A stretch of DNA of 64,000 nucleotides from Allomyces macrogynus ATCC 38327 (GCA_000151295.1 GG745337.1:829001-893000); one strand, 5' to 3'. Numbered from the stretch's first letter, positions 11,038-22,289 are shown. Translations and numbers: made by a program. The notes: generated by a model not told the origin, from the sequence alone.

Positions 11038-12645
11038 CGACATGTCTAGATGTTGCTTTTCATCACCAGGAAGTGTGCAGGCATCTGTTCACAACATATA
11101 TTTACCCCAAATGTACTGTAAGGCTCTTTGGTGTGCTTCTGAGAATAATCAACAAATGGAATTTAGATCCAGGAGACAAAGAAGTGTCCATTTAGGGAAG
11201 CAAACTGGCCAACATTGATCTATGACACATTCATCCCAGACAATATGGGTGCTGCTGAATAGGAAATGCAAAACAACAAGAAGATAAATACATCCGCGTG
11301 TTTGGGAGGGTGAGGTATCCAATTCATGCATCATGAATCAAGTAAACATCAAGTAAAGTCACACAATCTGTCAGATAAGTTGTATCAAGACACAACCAGC
11401 AACAACATTTGACAACAGGCATGTGCTCAGTTGAAACTGTTCATGCAGAAAGAAAGGCAAAATTGAAACTTGAGAACTCCACTTTGGAAGGGGGGTACAT
11501 TTTCAAAAATTTGGATTAGTGTGGGCCAGTTTTTTTTGGGGTGGGTGGGATTTTCCCAGCTGGCTGCAGTGGCAGCTGCAGTTGATGATGATTTGTGTGG
11601 GTGGATGTGAGTGTGTGTGTGTGGGGGGGGGGGGGGGGGGGGATTGGTGGGTACAACTATGCATGGTGTGCAGTGCAGGTCTCTGACATCAGGGATGGGG
11701 GTTCGTTTTGGCTGAGCAGCCAGGCAAAAGATGGCAGCATGATTGATTGATTGATTGAGGTTGATGTGTTTTGGGTGAGGGCAGTCATTGAAATTGTATT
11801 GAATGTAAGAACAAATGAAAGCGTCATTGTTGTCTGCATTGTCAAGCACTGAGTGTTGTTGTCAGAAGAAAAAGTAAAGGAAACCGTTGTTTTTTCCAAA
11901 GCAAAATTGTAGTTTCAAAACTTGGGATCCGGGATTGGCAGGGGCAGCCTGGCGGATTCTGATCAAAAGCTGCAGCCACATGGCACATTGTATTTGAATG
12001 CTGCCGTGGGTTTTGTGTTTGGGGTTTTGAGGGGATCCCCAAAAGGGTCATGAGCATTTGCCCCTGAAACCCCAAATGGAGGAAAAAGGGGGGCAAGCAA
12101 AAACCAGGCTGGGGAAGGTGGAGGTGGGAGGTGGGAAAAAAAAGGTGAACAGGACAAAAAAAACTTGCAAAAAAGAGCGCATCGATACTCATGGCAGGCG
12201 CGCCACTCCATCATCATCATCATCATCATCCAAGTCCAGAGTGAGTCGGAAGTGAATAAAAAGGCACATGAGGTCAGGCAGTCAAGCAAAGAGGTGCCAC
12301 TGGGTTCTACAACTGAGGATGCCATGGCAAAGGGATGCACGACCAAGGATACCGTGGTGTGGATGGCAGGTGCGGCCGCAGCAAGGAAGAGGACGGGGAT
12401 GCGGGCGCATGGCGCAGAAGGGGTTGGTTGGGGATGTGCAATGGGGGGTGCGCAATGGGGACGTGAATGAGCAAATTGCATCACATGGTCTGGTGGTGCT
12501 GACCTGAGCCAGATTGGTGGGGAGGGCAGCAGGGCGAAAGCGCGTGGGGATGCGGCGCGACAGGAATGCAAACCGCGCCATTGGTGGTGCGCAGGCAGGC
12601 AGGCAGGCACAGTGTAGAGAGGTGGGTGGGTGGATAGGAAAGCAA
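11038..12645. other. Non-genic right part of the CpG-poor island, with simple repeats
   Basis: No supported gene. CpG stays low until about 12.18 kb and then rises. Visible are a GTGTGT run into a G20 homopolymer (11623-11642), a short GATT repeat near 11738-11756, an ATC microsatellite (about 12210-12230) and a GGCA repeat (about 12590-12608). A long minus-strand open frame at 11963-12850 is mostly low-complexity Pro/Ala/Met and changes register with the microsatellites, so I do not treat it as a gene. Confidence 0.55.
11623..11642 (+). repeat. G20 homopolymer
   Basis: An uninterrupted run of 20 G follows a (GT)n tract. It is a potential quadruplex former, and its length is likely to be unreliable in the assembly. 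Confidence 0.9.
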
Positions 12646-12649
12646 GAGT

Positions 12650-12957
12650 TGGGGGGTGTTGGCGTTGTTGGAGATCTTGCCGTCGTTGAAGAGCAGCATG
12701 CCAACATAAGAGGAGAAGTTGAAGTCGACCAGGATGAACTGGTCGAGCGGGTGCGTGCACAGTCGGTCGATGATGAACGTCATGTACCCGTATGCAAGCA
12801 GTGGTGGCAGGAGGGGGTTGTCGTTGTTCGTGGGATCGTTGGGGTTGCACTGGTCGTTGTGGGCGGTGAGCTGGTAAAGGAAGGGGTGGTCAATCATAGT
12901 CAACACGATCACGAGCAACATGGGCGCGTGCGCACGATGGGGGGCCGGCATTGTGTT
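12650..12957 (-). other. Unidentified coding-looking exon (minus strand)
   Basis: On the minus strand from about 12957 to 12655 one open frame has the codon choice typical of host genes (third positions nearly all C or G) and balanced amino-acid content. It contains hydrophobic segments such as LLPPLLAYGYMTFIIDRLC and DQFILVDFNFSSYVGMLLF. I do not recognise the family, and it does not match the COG6 pieces next to it. It may be one exon of a small gene, or a gene fragment captured with the neighbouring pseudogene. No clear start, and no splice partners were found. Confidence 0.4.
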
Positions 12958-13059
12958 GTTACATTATAGCTGAATGGATCGCAATAGTCGGTTGTTGGTA
13001 GGCAGTGCGCCACACATGCGCGCGTGCGAAAGGAGAAACCAGGATGGACCGACATTTCG

Positions 13060-13850
13060 CATCGTGCTCTGTGGGCAGTGCGAAATGAGGTAAATCTGAG
13101 CTTGAGTGAGCGAGCGCGCCTTCCACGCGCGGTCGATGGTTTGAAGCGAAGCGCAGCCCCACCCTGATCCAATCCGCGTCGCAGCATCGACGTGAGCGTC
13201 AGCACCATCCATCACAGCCTGCCTGCATCTCAAATCAGCTGGTAAAGCGGTCGGTACCTTGAGTTGCACTCCAACAAGCACTTGAACAAAGAAAACGTCA
13301 TGTTGGCGTCGGTCTGGTCCGTGAGCAGCAGCTTTTGCGCTGCTACCGCCGCCACCAATATCGCGCGCGCGCCTGCAGGCACGACCAATCTGGTCGAGAT
13401 ATGGCTTGCTTGACGTCAACGACTGCTGCCGCCATTGCGGCGCTTCAACAGACGTGGAAGACCGCGACTGCAACGGCCGCGTGCCGGACGCGCGCTTGAC
13501 GTTGGCAGTCAGCAGGCGATTTGATCGCCTGAGTTGGGGGGGCTGTGCACGCGGTCTTGTTTCATGAACTGGATGGTGACGGGAGCGGCGCAGCAGCAGC
13601 AGCAGCAGCACCGCAGGTCCTCGAGCGCCGATAATTTGGGCCAGCAGCTTGAGCGAGCGAGGCTGCTTGCTTGGAGAATGCAAACAAACAACTGTCGGGG
13701 CAGGATTGGTGTGTGGGCGGTGGTGGTGTTGCGGCCGTATTGTGGATGCGGCCATCAAGTTGGCATGCATTTCCACGAGTCCATTTCCATTGTGATCAAT
13801 CGTCGACTGCAGATGCAGCAGTTCGATGGCTCAGCCTGACTGAATCGTGC
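13060..13850 (-). pseudogene. COG6: Degenerate partial copy of COG6
   Basis: Minus-strand pieces resemble consecutive parts of the intact COG6 at 5.28-7.8 kb, in the same order. They are an ELLHLQ then HANLMAAS segment (like EHLLHVN and QANLVAM), ILQASSL (LQATSL), LLTANVKRA (LLPTANVQRA), AAVAAQKLLLTD then FSLFKCLLE (CVIAAQKLPLTD then FLLNCLE), and SLQTID then SLTQAQIYL (ALQTIC then LQSQVQIYL). Stops, frame changes and a CTG/CAG expansion (about 13592-13612) break the reading. Only the region corresponding to the middle and 3' part of COG6 is present; the C-terminal exon is missing. This is a decayed partial duplication in the same orientation as the parent. Confidence 0.72.
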
Positions 13851-14157
13851 AGGGACACAACGACCTGGACGTGCTGATCCTTCGCTGCCGAAAAGATACG
13901 ATCTCTTGTCGCGCGATCTATCATTTGAAACGGTGAACCAGGCTTGTCCAGATAAGATCTATCTAGTCATCCTTGACGCACAAGCCGCGCGCGCACCCGG
14001 TTGAACTGAAGCGTGTCAACATCGACTGTTTGTCCCTTCGGATGAGGCTTGTGGTGTGGATCGACCGTTTTAAAAGCATTCCTCATCCCCGCTCGTTGGA
14101 CGAGTTCAGCTCTGCCACTGGTCCCACATTGTCCATCCCGCTCTTCTCTCCAAGACG

Positions 14158-15249
14158 ATGCCCGCCATGACTGCCCCAACCGACCAGTTTCGCCTCCGCC
14201 CTGATCACGCCGCCAACCCATACGAGACGCGGGCAGGCCGCAACCGCACCCTCCACCTCCCCCCGACCGACGGCGTCCATGTCGTCCCGACGCTCGTCAA
14301 GCTCTCGCATGCCACAACTCGCGCCGAAGCCTACCGTGTCCTGCACCGCCATACGACCTCGTCCCGGCTCGTCTACGGCACACACCGAATTGACCACGCC
14401 AAGGTGTTTGCTCTCCATCTCGAACCCGCTCGGTGGTGCCCGCTCCGTGGCGCTCCTACCGACCCGCTCGCCGTCTTTCTCCCAACGACATCATCCGTGA
14501 TTGTGCCGCTGCTCCAGCTCCTGTCGCCACCGAACCGATACGTCGCCGCGCGATCCCGTGAATTACAAAGCGCGGCACGCAGTGCTGTCCAGTTGCCGGT
14601 GCCTGACAACACTTGTCCGGCCGTGCCAAGCATTCCATCGGATGATGCTTGGTCCGCCGCCGCTCGACCGCCGCCGAATTATGACGAGGTCTCTGGGTTA
14701 GGCCATGAAAATGAATGCCTTCCGTTGTATATCGAGTCGGTCTCGCATGTCCCGCCGAGCATCCAATCTAGCGCCCATTCCAGCGATGCCACATCGATTC
14801 GCTCCCTTGATTCTTCCACCGCGTCCTTGACCAGCACTCTCTCCTCTGCAAGTGGGTGCATCGGCGAAGAAGCAGTGCAGCATGCCTTCAACACGGTCGG
14901 GTACATGTCGGTCGTGACGCAGCACCTTCGCGACGATCGCGATATGTCCCTCCCTTATCGCCATGTCGTGCAAATGGTAATCACACTGGCCGACCTGCCG
15001 ATCGAGATTTTCGAAGCGGCCGTGTGGTCGGTCGCGCGGCGACTGCTCGACAAGTATGGTGTGAGCGCTGCCCAGCAGCACCAACTCGTGGTGCAGGTGT
15101 CTGTTGCTGACCTGGAGCATCGGCTCGCACTGAAAAAACTGGGGTTCCAACGCGTCGAGGACGGGCGGGATCAGGAGCTCATGCTGGACGACGTGGTGTT
15201 GTATGCGATGCGCGCTGGAGAAATGCCGATAGGGAGGACGCCCGTGTAA
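14158..15249 (+). CDS. Hypothetical protein with a PPxY motif and a GNAT-like tail
   Basis: A single uninterrupted exon of 363 residues with host-like codon use. I do not recognise the family. Visible features: a basic, His/Arg-rich N-terminal third with a conserved-looking patch (YETRAGRNRTLHL), a PPPNYDEV motif at about residues 171-178 (a PPxY type, which can recruit WW-domain ubiquitin ligases), a Ser-rich linker, and an ordered C-terminal half. The C-terminal half ends in a segment resembling the last strand and helix of a GNAT acetyltransferase (RLALKKLGFQRVED then DDVVLYAMR). The first ATG (14158) is used; a second lies three codons on. It converges on the sterol transporter gene, with about 440 bp between. 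Confidence 0.6.
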   Translation: MPAMTAPTDQFRLRPDHAANPYETRAGRNRTLHLPPTDGVHVVPTLVKLSHATTRAEAYRVLHRHTTSSRLVYGTHRIDHAKVFALHLEPARWCPLRGAPTDPLAVFLPTTSSVIVPLLQLLSPPNRYVAARSRELQSAARSAVQLPVPDNTCPAVPSIPSDDAWSAAARPPPNYDEVSGLGHENECLPLYIESVSHVPPSIQSSAHSSDATSIRSLDSSTASLTSTLSSASGCIGEEAVQHAFNTVGYMSVVTQHLRDDRDMSLPYRHVVQMVITLADLPIEIFEAAVWSVARRLLDKYGVSAAQQHQLVVQVSVADLEHRLALKKLGFQRVEDGRDQELMLDDVVLYAMRAGEMPIGRTPV

Positions 15250-15692
15250 TATATCCATGATGGGCAACCAGATTTGATCTCATCATTCGTGAAGTTGGGC
15301 CTCGCCGGCCGTGTGATCTTGGGTGCCGTGTTTCGATTCTGCGCGCTTCTTTGGTGTTGACACCGCTCATTGAAGAGAACGAAAAAGATCGTGAGCAAAA
15401 GGGATCGAACCCACAGAAACTCAAGCAATCAATCAAGGCATGGTCAGTCATGCCAGCCTCTGACGGCTTGAGGACGACACTGAGCTTTGGAGAAACCATC
15501 ATGGACCTCCAAAGTTGTTCGCAGGCACATGCACCTCGCTGCAAAAACTTCAATCCGCTGTATGCTTGGCCCGAACAAAGTGGAATGAGAGTCGACAGCA
15601 GCCATTTCAGCAACGTTTTCATCCCGTGACGAGTTTAGCGCCCCCTTTTGCATCGTTTCAATCCCGCCCCCAAACCGCTGAGCGTCCTCCAT
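15250..15692. other. Intergenic between convergent genes, nothing supported
   Basis: No coding exon. A sequence near 15399-15413 (minus strand) resembles a Pol III B-box, but no tRNA fold surrounds it (see rejected items). Confidence 0.5.
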
Positions 15693-18600
15693 TTACAAAT
15701 CCGCACGTCGCGGTGCCGCCTGTGCTCTTCCATCGCTCGGCCATGCTTGGTAGTCGTCCTTGCTTCGCTGCACGTCCTCATGAGCGGTCACGGCCGGGTC
15801 AGCCTTGGCCGCCTCGAACCGTGCTTGCTGTGGGTCCACGACCGTTGGCGGTGGCGACGGCGCGTCGTCGCCGCGCGCACGATCGGCCGGTGCCACCGCG
15901 CCTTTGTCGTCGACCGACCGCACGCCAACGGGCCGGAACGCCGATCGCAAATGCGTCATTTCGTCTTGCATTTCCTGCATGCGCGAAATCATCACGTGCA
16001 TCATGGCCTCGACGTTGGCCGGCAAGGGCGTCGTGGATCCACCCGGCGGGGCAGTTGCGGCCGGTGACGGCGGTGGCGACGGCGCGACAATTTCCGCGGT
16101 CGGTGCCGACGCGGGCGACGAGGACGGACCGAGCGGGAGCCAGGCCCAGTCACCGCTGCTAGAGCTGCTGTTGGCAGCAGCCGGCACAGATGCGTGCGAC
16201 CGGTGAATCATGGGTGCGAGGTACGCGAGAATGAGCGTCAGGTAGACGGCGTTGGTCACGGTCAGGGCAAACACGAGCAGCAGCAGCGTCTTCTTGACCG
16301 TACTGAGCCGCCACGTTGCGGGCGAGAGACTCGATGCCGTGTTCACGATAAAGCCCACCACCCCTTGGACGGGCGCCATGACGCGGTCGAGCAGCGTCAG
16401 TTGGTCCGGTACCGGTCCCGACTGGATCGAGTCCGCCGGCTCGACCGCGCCAGGCGCGACTGTGGGCTCAACCGCGTCCAGCACGGGTCCTTCGGAGACG
16501 ACGTCGCCGACGGGTTCCTCGACAGCCGCAGCGGTAGCCGCTTGCTCGACCCCTTCCTCCACATCAACTTCCGTCGGCACCGGTTCCGGGTCGATCGTTG
16601 CCAACTGGGTCGCGGACCTCCTTTCCACCACTTTGGCGCCACCCGTCAACTCCCGAAGCTCTCAATCTTCCCNNNNNNNNNNNNNNNNNNNNNNNNNNNN
16701 NNNNNNNNNNNNNNNNNNNNNNNNNNNNNNNNNNNNNNNNNNNNNNNNNNNNNNNNNNNNNNNNNNNNNNNNNNNNNNNNNNNNNNNNNNNNNNNNNNNN
16801 NNNNNNNNNNNNNNNNNNNNNNNNNNNNNNNNNNNNNNNNNNNNNNNNNNNNNNNNNNNNNNNNNNNNNNNNNNNNNNNNNNNNNNNNNNNNNNNNNNNN
16901 NNNNNNNNNNNNNNNNNNNNNNNNNNNNNNNNNNNNNNNNNNNNNNNNNNNNNNNNNNNNNNNNNNNNNNNNNNNNNNNNNNNNNNNNNNNNNNNNNNNN
17001 NNNNNNNNNNNNNNNNNNNNNNNNNNNNNNNNNNNNNNNNNNNNNNNNNNNNNNNNNNNNNNNNNNNNNNNNNNNNNNNNNNNNNNNNNNNNNNNNNNNN
17101 NNNNNNNNNNNNNNNNNNNNNNNNNNNNNNNNNNNNNNNNNNNNNNNNNNNNNNNNNNNNNNNNNNNNNNNNNNNNNNNNNNNNNNNNNNNNNNNNNNNN
17201 NNNNNNNNNNNNNNNNNNNNNNNNNNNNNNNNNNNNNNNNNNNNNNNNNNNNNNNNNNNNNNNNNNNNNNNNNNNNNNNNNNNNNNNNNNNNNNNNNNNN
17301 NNNNNNNNNNNNNNNNNNNNNNNNNNNNNNNNNNNNNNNNNNNNNNNNNNNNNNNNNNNNNNNNNNNNNNNNNNNNNNNNNNNNNNNNNNNNNNNNNNNN
17401 NNNNNNNNNNNNNNNNNNNNNNNNNNNNNNNNNNNNNNNNNNNNNNNNNNNNNNNNNNNNNNNNNNNNNNNNNNNNNNNNNNNNNNNNNNNNNNNNNNNN
17501 NNNNNNNNNNNNNNNNNNNNNNNNNNNNNNNNNNNNNNNNNNNNNNNNNNNNNNNNNNNNNNNNNNNNNNNNNNNNNNNNNNNNNNNNNNNNNNNNNNNN
17601 NNNNACAGGACCGCAAACGTGACCTGGACCTTGGTCTTCCCCGGGGCCAGTTGCGTAACACACACCCTTACTTTCGTCGAAAATGCGTCCCCGTACGGCG
17701 CCGACGGCGTCTGTTGCGCCAAATCCAGAACAAACCGCAACTTCGGCCTCCCGGGTGCATCCACGCGCACCAACGTTTGCGTCTCGGTCGACTCGGCGGT
17801 CCCCTTCCCCTTGAGCGGGACCCAGAACGCGACCTTGTAACTGACCACGCGCTTCGCGCCGGCCACCGGCGGTTGACACGGCCAGTCGGAGACGACGCGC
17901 ACGTCCTCGGACTCGCGCACGGTATGCGCCTTGACAAAGACCGGCATGGGGGACTCGTACAGCGCGCGCCAGACTTGCGCGGCCGACGCGCGTACGGTCG
18001 TGTCGAGAATCGGGTGCTTCAGGTGGTCACTTGCGCGGCATGCGCACCCGGTGGGGAATACCACGGGCACGCGTTTCTTGCGAGGGGCAGGTGGAGTCAT
18101 GCCGCCCGCGTAAGTCGGGGTCGAGGTCGCGGTCAAGTCGAGCGCGGAGGTGGTCGCCGACCCGGACGCGCGCGATGGTGGGCCCGGCGCAGCGAGCGGT
18201 GCGGCGGCCGTGGCCGCGGGCGCAGCGGGGGCCGGTGTCGGTTCAGCCGGCCCGGTCGTCGTCTCGGCCGTCGACTTCCCTCCCTCGCCCTCCATCTCCG
18301 ACGCCCCTTCCGCCTTCCCATTCACCGCCGCCTCCCCGCTGGCGGTACTCGACTTTTTCACGATCCGCGAGAAGAAATCATTCACCGACCGCAACGTCGC
18401 CGACGCGGCCTGGTTCGCTAACGATGCGGCGCCACCCGCGGGCCCGATGATCACGGCCGACGGCGGAATCGTTGGTGCCGACGTCGCAGCCACCGCTGTG
18501 GGCTCGGGCTCCGACGATTCGCCTTCGGTTCCGGACGCGGCCAAGTTGCTGACACTCCCCAGAGCCTTCTTGGGCGGTACGGGCGTTGTCGGCAATGCGG

Positions 18601-20939
18601 GTAACGGGTGCGTGATCACCGCGACCCCAGACAAATTCGTCGTTGGCTGCACGCGTTCGGGGGCAATGAATATGGGTGGGCCCGTCGCCGGCGCGGGTGC
18701 GCGGGCGCGGGTGCCGCCGTTTGGGGTGCTGGTGCAGCAGGTAACGGTCGTGCGCGCGGTGCGGGTTAAATCCCCGGGAGGCGGTGCCGATTTTCCCGGG
18801 TCCGACCGGCCGAAAATGATCCCCCACCCATCCACTGAGTGCGCCGGTATCATTGTCGGTTTTGTGCTCGAGCCTCCTGCCCCCCGGGGGGACGTTTTTA
18901 GGGGGCAGGATCAAGTCAAGGCCCGAAACGGTCGCGCCTTCCGGGCGGGGGGAGGTCGTGAGGAGGTGGGAGCCGGTAGAGGGGACGTCGGTCGGGACGC
19001 GTTTTCGTTGCTGCGGGTCAGGACGGAGGTGAGTGGGCTGGGGGGGGGGGGGGGGATGGGTGGGAGTCGAGGGAGGAGGGGCGTACCGAGGCCTCGATTT
19101 CGGCTTGCCAAATGCGACGGATTTCAGCGTACGGGCCGTCGACGGAATGGTGATGGAAGTTGGTGAATGTGTACTGGTGCGCACGAATTGAGTGCGAAAA
19201 GAGGTGAATGCACGTCGGCCAAGAGCGTCACGACGAGCGAGGGAGACGAACCTTGGACGTCAACGACATGATGCGAATCCCCGCCTCCACCTTCTGCTCC
19301 GCATCGCCTCTGCGCTGCTGGACACGAATCACGTCGCACCAATGAATCAGGACCTTGGCCGTCTTGCGGTCCAGTTTCCCGTGGAAACACAGGTGCTTGT
19401 CGGTCAAGAACAGCCGGCCCGACCAGTTCTCGTCCTTTTCCATGGCGCACGTGTAAGCTACAGCGAGTCAGTGGCGGTGAGGAAGCAACCCTCGTCATCA
19501 CCGCCCCCATCACCATCACACGTACCAAACATGACTTGTTCGGTCGCCAGCGTCGGAAAGTACTTGTCGAACCGGCGCTGCACTTTGGACGGCGTCTCCT
19601 CGCCAAAGATGGCTTCGCCGGCCAGCGACGAGTCGAGCCGTGGAAAGTCTTCGCGCACCGATGCCTTGGACGTGTTGACCGTGTCGTTAGACGCGACAAT
19701 GCCTGCGGCCGAAGAGGTCGCGGACGGGGCGCGACCGGTACGCGACGGTTTGCGGGATGAGGACCGCGACTCGCTAGTCTTGGTGGGGCGCGCCCGGTCG
19801 GGCGTGCCAGATGACGAGACGGGTAGCGCAACTTGGCTTGGGAGCGGCGAGGGGGCGGGTCTCGGCGACGGTTCGGTGACGACGGGGATTGGTGGGGTCG
19901 GTGGGGAAGTTGCAGGCGCATCGTGGGCGGCCTCCTCGGGCCGCGGTTCGGCCAGCGCGTGGATGATCGGCGTGGGCGTCTGTTGCGACATGCAATCAGC
20001 AAATGAGCGTTGCGGAATCTGGCAACGAGGGCACAACGTGCGTACCGGCATATCCTCAGCGGGATGGTCCAAGAGCACCCCGACGAGTCGGTCCAGCGAT
20101 GCCGAGTTGGACTTGATCGACGCGCGATCCATAAACGATTCCGAATCGGCGTGCGACGTGGCCATGGATACGGCCAGCGACACTGTATCAGTGTCGCGCC
20201 CTGACCGACCCGCCACTGCTGTGGAAGGCATCAATCCGAGCGCCGCCACCGGTGGAGAACCCTGGATGGGCATCGACTTGACAGACGGCGTGGGTGCAGG
20301 CGACCGTGGACGTGCTGTGATGGTCGACGCGGTTGGGGAGACGGGCGATGCCGACCCGGACCCAGACCCAGACCCGGACGTGTGCTCGAGCACGCCGTTC
20401 AGGTTCGATGTGGTCGTGCTCGAGGGCGCCGTTGTTGTGGTCCCGACGAGATGGATGACATTGGGCGGCGAGCTGGAAAGCGTGGCCGACGCCGTCCCAT
20501 TCCCGCGCGGCAGCGAGCTGATCGAGGACCGCGGCGAGGACGTGGGCGAGGTGGGTTTGGTGGGCATCGTCGTCGAGCGGTGGGGAGCGGGTACCGCGCG
20601 CGCCGTCGATGGACTCGTCGTGGAGCGAGGTGAGGACGGGCGCGGTGGCGGACGGGGTGCTGCCAGCAGCGGTGCGCTTGCATCATCAGTTTCCGGCGGG
20701 GATGCCGCAGCGGTTGTGGTAGAGGAACTTGAACCAGCGCCCACCGCTGCTGTGGGAACAACAGGGCTCGCAACCACCGGTGACTCGCTGGATGGCGCGA
20801 TACAGGCATCGGAGCGTCCGTCGGCGTTGTTGGTCGACGCGCTGGCAATAAGGGGTGAGGCCGATGGCGATGTCGTGGTCGGAGCGCTCGGGTCGGGAGC
20901 GGGAGACGCGGGTCGCGCAGTCGGTTGCGGCGACGCCAT
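15693..20939 (-). CDS. GRAM-VASt-TM sterol transporter (Lam/Ltc/Aster family), interrupted by an assembly gap
   Basis: Lam/Aster proteins move sterol at ER membrane contact sites. In order on the minus strand: a long Ser/Thr/Pro-rich N-terminus (20939-19560) and a GRAM domain. The GRAM domain has FDKYFPTLATEQVMFG, then after an intron MEKDENWSGRLFLTDKHLCFHGKL at 19443-19370, then YTFTNFHHHSVDGPYAEIRRIW near 19170-19110. Next come another Ser/Pro/Ala linker and a VASt lipid-binding domain (ILDTTVRASAAQVWRALYE near 18000 through KVRVCVTQLAPGKTKVQVTF near 17620). The VASt domain continues into 932 N. Beyond the gap are a hydrophobic helix (TLLLLVFALTVTNAVYLTLIL near 16230-16300) and a C-terminal coiled coil (MMHVMISRMQEMQDEMTHL). 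Domain order fits one gene; the gap leaves a small chance of two. Start ATG 20939 is chosen; 21119 is an in-frame alternative that would crowd the LSM3 promoter. Confidence 0.8.
16673..17604. other. Assembly gap (932 N)
   Basis: A run of N replaces the sequence between the VASt half-domain and the transmembrane helix of the sterol transporter. The true length may differ. Confidence 0.99.
18876..18909. repeat. Short GC inverted repeat
   Basis: CCTGCCCCC and GGGGGCAGG face each other with about 16 bases between them, containing CGGGGGGACG. It lies in the linker between the GRAM and VASt coding parts and could form a stable hairpin in the transcript. No function is evident. Confidence 0.5.
19040..19055 (+). 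repeat. G16 homopolymer within the sterol transporter intron
   Basis: On the coding (minus) strand this is a C16 tract just upstream of the CCGCAG acceptor near 19020, so it lies in the polypyrimidine tract of the intron after the GRAM domain. Its length is probably unreliable in the assembly. Confidence 0.7.
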
Positions 20940-21316
20940 GGCGGGGCGTCCGGTTGCGAGTAATTGCGAGCGTGTTCGACGGGTTGCAGGGCGTCCTCGT
21001 TGTCGTCGTGCCGGTCGTGCGCGGCAAGCTGGTGGTGATGAAGTGGATGGTGGGCGGGGTGGAGTGGGCCTCTGGCAGAGCGAGACGCGCTTGCTGTGCC
21101 GTTTGGCAGCCGCCGGCATCCAAGGGTGTGCGTGCAGGCCTGCGAATCTTGCTCGCGACTCACGTGTATGATCCCTGCCCTTTGCTTCTCTCGCGACAGA
21201 TCACGACAAATGTCGCGCTGATCAGTCGGCCAACCGAGCAGCTCGCGATCAGTCGTACCACGCGCCTGGCCACTCGCCGCATTCGATTCTTGGACTGGCA
21301 ACGCAAATATATCACC

Positions 21317-21763
21317 ATGGCGGAAAGCTCGGTCGCGCGACCCTTCGATCTGATCAAGCTCAACCTCGACGAAATGGTCCAGGTCAAGCTGCGTGGCAAC
21401 CGCGAACTCGTCGGCAAGCTGCACGCCTACGACCAACACATGAACATGGTGCTCGGCAACGTCACCGAGTCGGCCACCGTCTTCGACGTCGACTTGCCCA
21501 GCCACGAGGCCACAGGCGCTAAAGTCCGTCGTCGATTTCTTGCCTGGTCCCGACCGTATGCGTCGGACCCTGCCTGACCACGGTTCCATTATTGCAGGTT
21601 GTGAAGCGCAACATTGAGATGCTGTTTGTTCGCGGCGACGGCGTCATTTTGGTACGGTTTGGTCAAGTTTGCACGCAAAATCATAAAGCAAACGTCGCTC
21701 ACCCTTGACTCGTTTCCTCTTGGCCACCAGGTGTCCCCGCGCGCACACCCGCACGACGGCTGA
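21317..21763 (+). CDS. LSM3: U6 snRNA-associated Sm-like protein LSm3
   Basis: LSm3 is one subunit of the heptameric LSm2-8 ring (U6 snRNA, nuclear) and the LSm1-7 ring (mRNA decapping, cytoplasm). Three exons: 21317-21523, 21598-21651 and 21731-21763, with introns 21524-21597 and 21652-21730. They splice in frame to 97 residues (family about 90-105). The Sm1 motif holds DLIKLNLDEMVQVKLRGNRELVGKLHAYDQHMNMVLG. The Sm2 motif holds MLFVRGDGVILVSP, split by the second intron between L and V. The protein is recognisable from its first helix (RPFDLIKL) to the end. It is transcribed divergently from the sterol transporter with a short shared upstream region, and the ATG at 21317 is the first that gives the family N-terminus. 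Confidence 0.93.
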
Positions 21764-22289
21764 GCGCATTTCTCGAGCGCAATGTCGGGCTAGAGCTTGT
21801 AAATATTCTCTTTTGTCGAGGACCATGATCTTGAATCGCAGCCGTCGCTCGCTGCCGCACTTGCTGTCCACTCAGAGCCCGTGCGGATTGCACCTTGTTT
21901 CATGTCCTTTCCCACCTGAAGAGCAACAAGATCACGAGCTGCAAAGCATGGTGCGCCAGACGTTGCGATTGGTGATTCTGGTCAGGTTTTGGTCCGGCTT
22001 GCTCGGGCTCCGCTTCTGCCCGTCAAATCGACAGTCACGTGATTTGATCACTTCCTGAACGACCTCGAGCAGGACGACGGCGTTACTCTGCCGTGCTCGT
22101 CGATTTCCTGATATCTGGGCATTCTGCCGCTCCTGGCACTGCTCGCAATCGTAAGCTAGTCGCGCTCTCGGCCAGTAGGTCGCGTTTCTCGACCGGCATC
22201 ACTATCACAGCCCCGCCCGCACCAGAACCCGCCGACGTTTGATCAACCTCCAACTGTGGCCCATCATCAACCACGAGCAACCATCCACC
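21764..22289. other. Intergenic, LSM3 3' flank and NUP160 5' flank
   Basis: No coding exon or RNA gene is supported. The last 50 bases before 22290 are CA/CC-rich without a clear TATA box. Confidence 0.5.

Noticed and set aside
11963..12850. 295-codon minus-strand open frame
   Set aside because: Composed of His/Pro/Ala low complexity plus a Met run from the ATC microsatellite. It overlaps the better-coded frame at 12650-12957 in another register.
15395..15420. B-box-like sequence GGGTTCGATCCC on the minus strand, possible tRNA
   Set aside because: The T-stem is imperfect (GTGGG against CCTTT), no matching acceptor stem or anticodon arm could be built upstream, and the spacing to an A-box does not work.
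16673..17604. Long X-filled reading frames over the N run
   Set aside because: An artefact of translating the assembly gap. Only the flanking sequence is informative.
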